Shown piece by piece: positions 26,929 through 33,748 of a stretch of 64,000 nucleotides of DNA. Position 1 is the first letter of the stretch. Each line of letters opens with the position of its first letter. Origin of the DNA: JACKAQ01 sp965227145 (GTDB lineage: Bacteria > Calditrichota > Calditrichia > RBG-13-44-9 > J075); the NCBI GenBank assembly GCA_965227145.1, contig OZ245730.1, forward strand, positions 4,836,001 to 4,900,000, read 5' to 3'. Under the pieces are notes generated by a model. That model did no database searches. It had not been told where the DNA came from and saw nothing but the letters and a program-made list of their open reading frames with translations. The translations under genes and the position numbers were made by a program.

Positions 26929-27702
26929 ATGGCTGGCATGATTGCGGAATTTTTTCGCGGATTGCGGTCATACGGTAACGCTCACCGGGTGATCATCCGC
27001 CATCGATTGTGGCGATATCTGGTTATTCCGGGCATCCTGAGCATCGCTGTGGTGATTGCAATTATCTGGTTTGGCGGCGTTTATTTTGATAATTGGGCAA
27101 ACGCCCTCGTTCAGATTGCGCTGCCGGAATCGCTTCGCGGCGATGCAACCCGCGCAATCGCGATGGTTCTGCTGTGGATTTTGCTGGTACTGTTGGCGTT
27201 TATGACCTACAAACACATCACGCTGGCGTTTTTGGCACCGATTTTGGGGCATCTCTCCGAAAAGACGGAAGTGCTGCTCGGGCATCAATCCGCCGAAGGA
27301 TTTTCCATTGCCCGAACGCTGCAGGATTTGGGACGCGGCATCACAATAAATCTGCGCAACTTGCTGTTTACACTCGTTTTAACGGCGATAGTTTGGCCGC
27401 TGGTATTCGTTCCGGTCATCGGCGCGGTGGTTTCGACGGCGCTCATTTTGATGATTCAAGCCTATTACGGCGGCTTCGGATTGATGGATTGCGTGCTGGA
27501 ACGCAAACGTTTTTCCGTTAAACAAAGCGTCCATTTTGCGAAACATCATCGCGGGAGAATTTTGGGTGTTGGCAGCGGATTTATGCTGCTGCTGGCAATT
27601 CCGCTGATCGGCTGGTTTCTGGCACCGGCGTATGGCACGGTAGCTGCCACCATTTCCGCATTGGAAAAAGTTGAAAAAACTGAATCACCACACAAAAAAT
27701 AG
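26929..27702 (+). CDS. EI24/CysZ-like integral membrane protein
   Basis: 257 aa with about four to six hydrophobic helices (residues about 30-55, 75-100, 150-185, 220-245). The layout fits EI24/CysZ: an N-terminal GLRSYGNAHRVI amphipathic stretch, then paired helices with a YYGGFGLMDCVLERKRFS loop. CysZ members carry sulfate, but many relatives have no known cargo, so I do not assign sulfate. ATG at 26929 or 26938 is possible, with no clear ribosome binding site for either. It is the first gene of a rightward run with 27715 and pyrD. Confidence 0.7.
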   Translation: MAGMIAEFFRGLRSYGNAHRVIIRHRLWRYLVIPGILSIAVVIAIIWFGGVYFDNWANALVQIALPESLRGDATRAIAMVLLWILLVLLAFMTYKHITLAFLAPILGHLSEKTEVLLGHQSAEGFSIARTLQDLGRGITINLRNLLFTLVLTAIVWPLVFVPVIGAVVSTALILMIQAYYGGFGLMDCVLERKRFSVKQSVHFAKHHRGRILGVGSGFMLLLAIPLIGWFLAPAYGTVAATISALEKVEKTESPHKK

Positions 27703-27714
27703 AGGTGTAAAAAA

Positions 27715-28161
27715 ATGGGAAATTTGCTGGATTGGCTGAAACAGAACGTCGCCGTTCTGAAAGATATTTTCACTTCGCTGCGGGAAGTTATTTTGGTCAT
27801 CTGCCTGATTTTGCTGCTGATTTTCCCGGAAGGATTCAACAGTATTCTCACCCGCGCCGGATTTGTGGAGGCTGATTTTGGCTTTATCAAATGGAAGCGG
27901 CAAATTGAGCAAATGCAACAAGATACCATGGCTGCGGATTCGCTGCTGACGCAAATGGAAGCGGCGCTGCAAACCACAGGTGAGGTTCTCGACCAACGCA
28001 CCCGATCGCTGGATGGAGAAATGCAAACGCAGGAATTTTCGCTGGCTTCGCAAAATATCGACAGCACGCTGGCAAATAGCCGCAAAATTCGCCAAAAATT
28101 AAAAGAAAATTTGGAAAGCCAGCAAGCGTTGCTGAACGATATCGACAAAGAAAATCGCTAA
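27715..28161 (+). CDS. Small membrane-anchored coiled-coil protein, unknown family
   Basis: 148 aa. One hydrophobic helix (about residues 22-43, VILVICLILLLIFPEGF) is followed by a Gln/Leu-rich coiled coil (KRQIEQMQQDTMAADSLL to SRKIRQKLKENLES). GAGGTG lies 7 bases before the ATG, so translation is well supported. The likely topology is a short cytoplasmic N-terminus, a single span and a helical extension. The family is not recognised. It starts 12 bases after the EI24-like gene, suggesting a shared function at the membrane. Confidence 0.65.
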   Translation: MGNLLDWLKQNVAVLKDIFTSLREVILVICLILLLIFPEGFNSILTRAGFVEADFGFIKWKRQIEQMQQDTMAADSLLTQMEAALQTTGEVLDQRTRSLDGEMQTQEFSLASQNIDSTLANSRKIRQKLKENLESQQALLNDIDKENR

Positions 28162-28192
28162 TTTCGGGCGTCGCTGTGAACATTCAGTTTTC

Positions 28193-28217
28193 GGGCGCGT
28201 CAACGCCGCGCCCCTAC
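28193..28217. repeat. GC-rich palindromic repeat, GTAG(G/A)GGCGC family
   Basis: GGGCGCG (28193-28199) and CGCGCCC (28207-28213) form a perfect 7-bp stem, followed by CTAC. Read on the minus strand it begins GTAGGGGCGCGGCG, close to the element at 57557-57579. It lies between the coiled-coil gene and the true pyrD start. Confidence 0.5.
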
Positions 28218-28241
28218 ATCAACAATTATTTTTTGGAAAAC

Positions 28242-29258
28242 ATGTATAAATCGCTCATCAGACCACTACTTTTTTTACTGTCACCGGAAATTGCGCACAA
28301 TGTTACGTTTATTTTGCTGCGGCTGCCGTTTGTCAGCACCTTTTTGAAATGGGTGTATCGATTCGAGCACCCGTCGCTGGAACGCAAATTGTTCGGACTC
28401 ACATTCAAAAATCCGGTGGGATTGGCTGCCGGTTTCGACAAAAATGCTGAACTGTATCGCCAATTGGGTGATTTGGGATTCGGGTTTGTGGAAATCGGGA
28501 CGGTGACGCCACAACCGCAACCGGGCAATCCGCAGCCGCGTCTGTTCCGGGTGCGCGCAGATAACGCCATCATCAACCGGATGGGCTTCAACAACGACGG
28601 CATGTCCGCTATCGCCCTGCGGTTGCGAATGAACAAACGGAATGTGCTCATCGGCGGAAACATCGGCAAAAACAAAGTTACGCCCAATGACGACGCCATT
28701 GCGGATTACGAAAAATGTTTCGAAACCCTCTATCCGTGTGTGGATTATTTTGTGGTCAACGTCAGTTCGCCGAATACGCCAAATTTGCGGGCGCTGCAGG
28801 ATAAAGAGCCACTGACAGCTTTGTTGCAACGCATCCAATCGCTGAATCACCAAAAATCGCCGGCGAAACCGGTGCTGCTAAAAATCGCGCCGGACTTGAG
28901 CGATTCGCAGTTGGACGATATTATTGACATCGTGAAAACCGTGAAAATTGACGGCGTAATCGCAACAAATACAACTATTTCCAGAGAAAATCTGCAAACG
29001 CCGGCCGGCAAAATTTCAGAAATCGGTGCGGGCGGATTGAGCGGAAAACCGCTGCGCGATCGCTCCACCGAAGTGATCCGCTATCTGCACCGGAAATCCG
29101 GCGGCGCGTTCCCGATCATCGGTGTTGGCGGCATCCACTCCGCCGCAGATGCGCTCGAAAAGCTGGCTGCCGGCGCATCGCTGATTCAGCTTTACACCGG
29201 ATTTATTTATGAGGGACCGGCGCTCATCAAATCGATCAAAAAAGCACTGGTCAAATAA
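28242..29258 (+). CDS. pyrD: Dihydroorotate dehydrogenase (quinone), class 2
   Basis: 338 aa from the ATG at 28242 (MYKSLIRPLLFLLSPEIAH), the normal class 2 start. A longer in-frame start at 28176 would run through a palindromic repeat and is rejected. The FMN and substrate motifs are present: NPVGLAAGFDKNAE, EIGTVTPQPQPGNP, NRMGFNNDG, NVSSPNTPNLR (class 2 Ser base region), IATNTT and GVGGI. The N-terminal amphipathic helix binds the membrane. It oxidises dihydroorotate to orotate with quinone in pyrimidine synthesis. Confidence 0.95.
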   Translation: MYKSLIRPLLFLLSPEIAHNVTFILLRLPFVSTFLKWVYRFEHPSLERKLFGLTFKNPVGLAAGFDKNAELYRQLGDLGFGFVEIGTVTPQPQPGNPQPRLFRVRADNAIINRMGFNNDGMSAIALRLRMNKRNVLIGGNIGKNKVTPNDDAIADYEKCFETLYPCVDYFVVNVSSPNTPNLRALQDKEPLTALLQRIQSLNHQKSPAKPVLLKIAPDLSDSQLDDIIDIVKTVKIDGVIATNTTISRENLQTPAGKISEIGAGGLSGKPLRDRSTEVIRYLHRKSGGAFPIIGVGGIHSAADALEKLAAGASLIQLYTGFIYEGPALIKSIKKALVK

Positions 29259-29328
29259 CGATTTGCGCGATTTTACACTATCCGAAAACAGAATTCTGAT
29301 AGCGTATTTGATAAGTCTCGCAGTCCGT

Positions 29329-29413
29329 GTCATCCCGGTTTTTTCGAAAAATACCGGGATCTCCCTGCTTAATAAAAGATTCCGGTATTCCGCTGCGCTC
29401 CACCCGGAATGAC
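29329..29413. repeat. 85-bp palindromic element with imperfect terminal inverted repeats
   Basis: It begins GTCATCCCGG (29329-29338) and ends CCGGAATGAC (29404-29413), a 9 of 10 inverted match. Inside, ATCCCGGT (29332-29339) pairs with ACCGGGAT (29353-29360) around TTTTTCGAAAAA. The arms ATACCGG/CCGGTAT and ATTCCGG/CCGGAAT also pair. It looks like a MITE or REP-type dispersed element after pyrD. Related shorter forms lie at 31636 and 32429. Confidence 0.55.
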
Positions 29414-29470
29414 AAGCACTTTTCAAACACCCTCGAATACTATGCAATCTGAATGTTTATCATTCAAAAC

Positions 29471-30406
29471 TCAGTACGTTGTTTTGCCGTCGTACATTTC
29501 CGTGAAAACAGTGTCAACCGGCTCCCACAACTCCAGTTTATTGCCCTCCGGATCCATAATGTGCACAAATTTTCCGTAATCGTATGTTTCAATTTCGTCG
29601 CAAATTTCCACCCCGGCGGCGCGCAATTCCTCCACCAGTTTTTCGATATTTTCCACCCGGTAATTGATCATAAATTGCTTTTCGGATGGCTCAAAATATT
29701 TGGTGGTTTGCGAAAACGGGCTCCACTGCAAATAAGCCTTTTTATCGGGGTTTTCCACTGTGCGGAATTCGAACAGCGATCCGTATTCGTTGGTCACCAA
29801 ACCGAGATTTTTGGCGTACCACTCGCGCATTTTTTCGGGTGATTCGCATTTAAAAAATATGCCGCCGATGCCGGTTGCTTTTTTCATGGATTGCTCCTTT
29901 TCGGGAAAAGTTTGTGGATTGTTTTTTTGGAATGAAAATTCGATGCGTTGCTGCATTTCTGCCGATGTTTCAATTGTTTCGACGATTGCCGTGAACGCGT
30001 TTTCGCCATCGCGGCGATAGCGAATCCGCTGTGGAAAATCGTGGGCCGGATTCTCAAAAACCGCTTCGGTTTTCGAAAAATTGACCAATTTGAACGGAAT
30101 CGGCAACGCATTTTCCGCCACTTTCGCGATGTAAAAAATATCGCTGCCCATTTTCGCCAGCATCAGCGATTCGCCAAAAACCGTTTCGCCGCTGGCTTTG
30201 GACACCCGCGAGCTGCTGCCTTCGATGGCCGTTTCGCTCACCCGACGCCACGATTCAGTGGTGATGCTTTTCGGTGTTTCCCGCTGCCAGTCGCCCGTCA
30301 GCCAGGCGAAATCGTTCAGATCAACGGTATCCGTTTGCGCAAAAAGTGAGAATTGAGAACCACAACAAAAGCTAATTAACACAATAATTTTCAGCAACTT
30401 ACTCAT
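29471..30406 (-). CDS. Fused frame: exported DUF6265-like domain plus VOC (glyoxalase-fold) domain
   Basis: 311 aa from the ATG at 30406, which has GGAG 6 bases upstream. The signal peptide is MSKLLKIIVL...FSLFAQ. Residues about 28-170 match the lipocalin-like DUF6265 pattern (DFAWLTGDWQRE, FENPAHDFPQRIRY). From residue 174 the frame continues without a stop into a VOC domain (GIGGIFFKCESPEKMREWYA, FVHIMDPEGNKLELWEP). The VOC part has its own ATG at 29887 with a strong AAGGAG (29894-29899), so it may also be made as a separate 138-aa cytoplasmic protein. A secreted lipocalin joined to a normally cytoplasmic VOC domain is unusual. Functions of both parts are unknown. Confidence 0.75.
   Translation of the reverse strand: MSKLLKIIVLISFCCGSQFSLFAQTDTVDLNDFAWLTGDWQRETPKSITTESWRRVSETAIEGSSSRVSKASGETVFGESLMLAKMGSDIFYIAKVAENALPIPFKLVNFSKTEAVFENPAHDFPQRIRYRRDGENAFTAIVETIETSAEMQQRIEFSFQKNNPQTFPEKEQSMKKATGIGGIFFKCESPEKMREWYAKNLGLVTNEYGSLFEFRTVENPDKKAYLQWSPFSQTTKYFEPSEKQFMINYRVENIEKLVEELRAAGVEICDEIETYDYGKFVHIMDPEGNKLELWEPVDTVFTEMYDGKTTY
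29894..29899 (-). promoter_or_regulatory. Internal ribosome binding site for the VOC domain
   Basis: AAGGAG on the minus strand, 6 bases before an in-frame ATG at 29887, inside the DUF6265-VOC frame. Its strength and spacing suggest independent translation of the C-terminal VOC domain. Confidence 0.6.
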
Positions 30407-30564
30407 CGTTTTCTCCGGTGTGAAATATTCAAATTCAATATATGCAGCGCTTTGCTGATTTGCAAAATTTCCTGCACAGCGGGTGTCAAATTTCGCAAAA
30501 GGCATCTTGCATCCGGGCGGGAATCCCGCTATTTTTCGTGGCAATTTTGACGATGGGAATCCGC

Positions 30565-31605
30565 ATGAGAGCGTTGCATTACGAAACATTTGGCGGGCCG
30601 GTTACACTGCGACATCTGCCCGATCCGGTGCCAGCGCCGGATGGCGTGGTGATCGCGGTGAAAGCCAGCGGACTGTGCCGCAGCGATTGGCACGGCTGGA
30701 TGGGGCACGATCCGGACATCCGGCTGCCGCATGTGCCGGGACACGAACTTGCCGGCGAAATCGTCGCGACCGGAAAAAATGTGACGCGCCGGCACATCGG
30801 CGATCGCATAACCGTCCCGTTTGTGGGCGGATGCGGCAGTTGCCCGCAGTGCGTTTCCGGCAATCATCAGATTTGCGACCACCAGTTTCAGCCGGGATTC
30901 ACCCATTGGGGGTCGTTTGCGGAATTTGTGGCGATCAATTATGCGGATGTCAACCTCGTTCGCCTGCCCGATGGAATGAATTTTGTGACCGCCGCCAGCC
31001 TCGGTTGCCGGTTTGTGACGTCGTTTCGCGCAGTCGTTGCGCAGGGTCAGGTATCCGGCGGTGAGTGGGTGGCGGTGCACGGCTGCGGCGGCGTTGGGCT
31101 TTCGGCGATCATGATTGCCAACGCGCTCGGCGCGAATGTCATCGCGATAGATATTTCCGATGAAAAGCTGGATTTCGCAAAGAAAATCGGCGCGATTGCC
31201 ACAGTGAACGCAGCAACCTCGCCGGATGTGGTCGGGCAAATTCGGGACATCAGCGATGGCGGAGCGCACGTGTCCATCGATGCGCTGGGCAGCGCGACAA
31301 CCTGTTTCAATTCCATCGCCAATTTGCGGAAGCGCGGCAAACATGTGCAGGTCGGGCTGATGACCGGCGATCACAGTCATCCGCCAATTCCGATGGACAA
31401 AGTGATTGCCAACGAACTGGAAATTGTGGGTAGCCACGGGCTGCAGGCGCACCAATACCCGGCGTTGCTGGCAATGATCGCCGCAGGGAAATTGCAGCCG
31501 GAACGGCTGATCGGCAAAACAATTTCGCTTGCTGATGCGGCAATTGCACTCACCCAAATGGATTCGTTCAGCGGCACCGGCATCACCGTGATCGACCGGT
31601 TTTGA
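30565..31605 (+). CDS. Zinc-dependent alcohol dehydrogenase (MDR superfamily)
   Basis: 346 aa from the ATG at 30565 (MRALHYETFGGP). An in-frame ATG at 30553 is also possible, and the upstream extension to 30442 is not credible. The catalytic zinc ligands are in GLCRSDWHG and PGHELAGE. A structural zinc site is complete, with four Cys in CGSCPQCVSGNHQIC. The nucleotide fold has GCGGVGLSAIM followed by an acidic residue (VIAID), favouring NAD. It acts on an unknown alcohol or aldehyde. It is divergent from the DUF6265-VOC gene. Confidence 0.9.
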   Translation: MRALHYETFGGPVTLRHLPDPVPAPDGVVIAVKASGLCRSDWHGWMGHDPDIRLPHVPGHELAGEIVATGKNVTRRHIGDRITVPFVGGCGSCPQCVSGNHQICDHQFQPGFTHWGSFAEFVAINYADVNLVRLPDGMNFVTAASLGCRFVTSFRAVVAQGQVSGGEWVAVHGCGGVGLSAIMIANALGANVIAIDISDEKLDFAKKIGAIATVNAATSPDVVGQIRDISDGGAHVSIDALGSATTCFNSIANLRKRGKHVQVGLMTGDHSHPPIPMDKVIANELEIVGSHGLQAHQYPALLAMIAAGKLQPERLIGKTISLADAAIALTQMDSFSGTGITVIDRF

Positions 31606-31635
31606 GGTTGATTTTTTTAATTCGGGCAGGGGATG

Positions 31636-31693
31636 CCCGCCATCGCGGGAATGATACAAATGTAAAATAGGGCACTCCTGCAAGGGCAGGAGT
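31636..31693. repeat. Two adjacent palindromes of the GGAATGA type
   Basis: CCCGC/GCGGG (31636-31640 and 31645-31649) is followed by AATGATAC. Then ACTCCTGC (31674-31681) and GCAGGAGT (31686-31693) form a perfect 8-bp stem with a 4-base loop. They lie between the dehydrogenase and methyltransferase genes. With no T-run, they resemble dispersed palindromes more than terminators. Confidence 0.4.
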
Positions 31694-31760
31694 CTCCATC
31701 GAAATTTGATAAATCGTTAAAAATTCAGTGTGGTATCACAAAAAACAGTCAAAAAAGATT

Positions 31761-32378
31761 ATGAATCTTTACGAAAAATACATTTTACCGAAAGTTGTTC
31801 ATCACACTTGCGGCATCGGCCCGGTGATGAAACAGCGCAAAAAAATTGTGCCGTTCGCCGAAGGCAATGTGCTGGAAATCGGTTTCGGCTCCGGCAGAAA
31901 TCTGGCATTTTACGATCCCGCCAAAATCAAACGGTTGTGGGCGCTGGAGCCATCTCATGAAATGTGGTCACTTGCGGAAAACGATGTGCGGCAATTCCCG
32001 GCGCAACTGGACTATCTCGAAAACGGCGCGGAAGATGTGCCGTTGGAAAATCACAGCGTTGACACCATCGTTGTCACCTTCTCGCTGTGCACCATTCCCG
32101 CCGTTGACACCGCATTGGCGGAAGCACGCCGCGTGCTGAAATCCGGCGGCAAACTACTGTTTTGCGAACACGGCATCGCTCCGGATGCGAGCATCCAACG
32201 TTGGCAAAACAGGCTGAATCCGGTTTGGAAAATATTCAGCGGTGGATGCAACCTCAATCGCCCGGTGCCACAAATCATTGAAAATGCAGGGTTTACCATT
32301 GCAAAAATGGATACGATGTATTTGCCCGGCTGGAAACCTGCGACGTTCAATTATTGGGGAATTGCGCTAAATCCGTGA
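31761..32378 (+). CDS. Class I SAM-dependent methyltransferase
   Basis: 205 aa from the ATG at 31761 (MNLYEKYILPK). The earlier in-frame start at 31728 adds an atypical basic peptide and is less likely. Motif I is NVLEIGFGSGRNL. An acidic residue (ALEPS) ends strand 2, and FSLCTIPAVDTALAEARRVLKSGG is the usual motif IV-VI region. The sequence resembles METTL7/UbiE-like small-molecule methyltransferases. Substrate unknown, predicted cytoplasmic. Confidence 0.85.
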   Translation: MNLYEKYILPKVVHHTCGIGPVMKQRKKIVPFAEGNVLEIGFGSGRNLAFYDPAKIKRLWALEPSHEMWSLAENDVRQFPAQLDYLENGAEDVPLENHSVDTIVVTFSLCTIPAVDTALAEARRVLKSGGKLLFCEHGIAPDASIQRWQNRLNPVWKIFSGGCNLNRPVPQIIENAGFTIAKMDTMYLPGWKPATFNYWGIALNP

Positions 32379-32428
32379 GAATTTTATTGCGAATGTTCCG
32401 GGAAAATTTGTCTTTACATGACTTTCAG

Positions 32429-32451
32429 ATTCCTGCATGCGCAGGAATGAC
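32429..32451. repeat. Short palindromic repeat ending in GGAATGAC
   Basis: ATTCCTGC (32429-32436) and GCAGGAAT (32441-32448) form a perfect 8-bp stem with a 4-base loop, followed by GACC. It is the same general design as the end of the 85-bp element at 29329-29413. It lies between convergent genes. Confidence 0.45.
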
Positions 32452-32480
32452 CAGCGTGGAAATTAACACATTTAAATTTA

Positions 32481-33668
32481 TTATTTGGCAAGCCAAAGCG
32501 TGGGGTTTTGCGGCTGGTTGTTTCCGTAAATCTCGAAATGCAGTTTGGCGCCTTCCAGCGAGCCGGTATCGCCCACCGTGCCGAGCGTCGTTCCGGCATC
32601 CACCACCTGAAATTTATTGACCAACACCTCATCCAGATGCGCGTAAACCGTGTAATACCCATTGTTGTGATCAACGATTATCGTGTTGCCAAAACCGCTG
32701 ATGTACGTAATAGTGCTCACCACGCCAGAAAAAACGCAGCGCACTTCCGCACCTTTTTTAGCCTGAATATCGATGCCGTTGTTCACCAAAACCGTTTTCA
32801 AACGGGGGTTTTTGTAATTGCCAAACGGGTGGACAATTTTCCCGGCAACCGGCCAATTCAGTTTTTTGCGCTGTTCGGCAAAATTGCCTTTCACGCGGCT
32901 CCAGTCAATTTCCGGGCGTATTTCCGTTGGCGCGCTGCTTCCGTCGCGTTCGCGCTGCAATGATGCAATCAAATTTTGCAATCGCGAGGCGCTTTCCTTT
33001 TTGGTGATAATCGCCTGCTCATATAATTTCGTATTCCGGGAAATTTTATCCACCAACGCCTGCCGGGAAACCCGTTTTTTTTCCAGCGCTTTTTGCTCTG
33101 CTGCTTTTTCGTTGGCCATTTGTTTTTGGGATTCCAACGCGGTTACCCGTGCGGATTGCAACGTTTCCAGCTCCGCCTGTTTCGCTTTCAGCCGCTCGAA
33201 CATGCGCTGCCCGTTGTCCGAAACTGACTGAAAATAGCGATAGCGCACCACCGCCTGATTAAAATTTTCCGAACCGAGCAACCAATCCCATTCGCGATCG
33301 CGTTGGTATTTGTAGGCGAAAACCACCTGCTCGCGGAGCAATCCCTGCAGCCGTCGGATTTGTCCGTTCAGCGAATCAATTTGGGTGTTTAGCACGACCA
33401 ATTCCCGTTCACTCTGGCGAATTTCATTGCGCAGCAGGCGCAAGGCTTTGGTTGTCAGGCTCACTTGCTGATCAAAATTTTTGAGATTTTCCATCTCATT
33501 TTGCAGCTTGCTGGATGCCGATTTCAGCTTGCTTTCCAAATTGGAAATTTCTGACCGCAGCTGTTGCAACTCAGATCGTGCGGAACTTGCATCCTGTGCG
33601 GATAAAATGCCGGACAACATCAGGCAACACAAAATCGGGAAAATCTTCGACAAAACGACGGTTTTCAT
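32481..33668 (-). CDS. EnvC/NlpD-like murein hydrolase activator (M23/LytM domain)
   Basis: 395 aa from the ATG at 33668, which gives a signal peptide (MKTVVLSKIF...GILSAQ). Residues about 25-250 are a long coiled coil (LQQLRSEISNLESKLKSA and following). The C-terminal 120 residues are a LytM domain: GIDIQAKKGAEV, GFGNTIIVDHNNGYYTVYAHL, GSLEGAKLHFEI. The first zinc His is Asn (VNNGIDI) and the first His of HxH is Lys (AKLHF). The site is partly degenerate, as in EnvC, so I favour an amidase activator over an endopeptidase. It follows the CHASE2 cyclase gene by 80 bases on the same strand. Confidence 0.88.
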   Translation of the reverse strand: MKTVVLSKIFPILCCLMLSGILSAQDASSARSELQQLRSEISNLESKLKSASSKLQNEMENLKNFDQQVSLTTKALRLLRNEIRQSERELVVLNTQIDSLNGQIRRLQGLLREQVVFAYKYQRDREWDWLLGSENFNQAVVRYRYFQSVSDNGQRMFERLKAKQAELETLQSARVTALESQKQMANEKAAEQKALEKKRVSRQALVDKISRNTKLYEQAIITKKESASRLQNLIASLQRERDGSSAPTEIRPEIDWSRVKGNFAEQRKKLNWPVAGKIVHPFGNYKNPRLKTVLVNNGIDIQAKKGAEVRCVFSGVVSTITYISGFGNTIIVDHNNGYYTVYAHLDEVLVNKFQVVDAGTTLGTVGDTGSLEGAKLHFEIYGNNQPQNPTLWLAK

Positions 33669-33748
33669 ATTCAGTTTTTTTATTGCTAACACATTGTTTT
33701 TTGGAAGGTAAGATACAACGGAAGTAGCCGAAATGCCAGCGCAATCGG

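Noticed and set aside
28176..28241. Longer pyrD start giving 22 extra residues
   Set aside because: The extension crosses a palindromic element and lacks a ribosome binding site; class 2 enzymes begin at the MYK...RPLLF segment.
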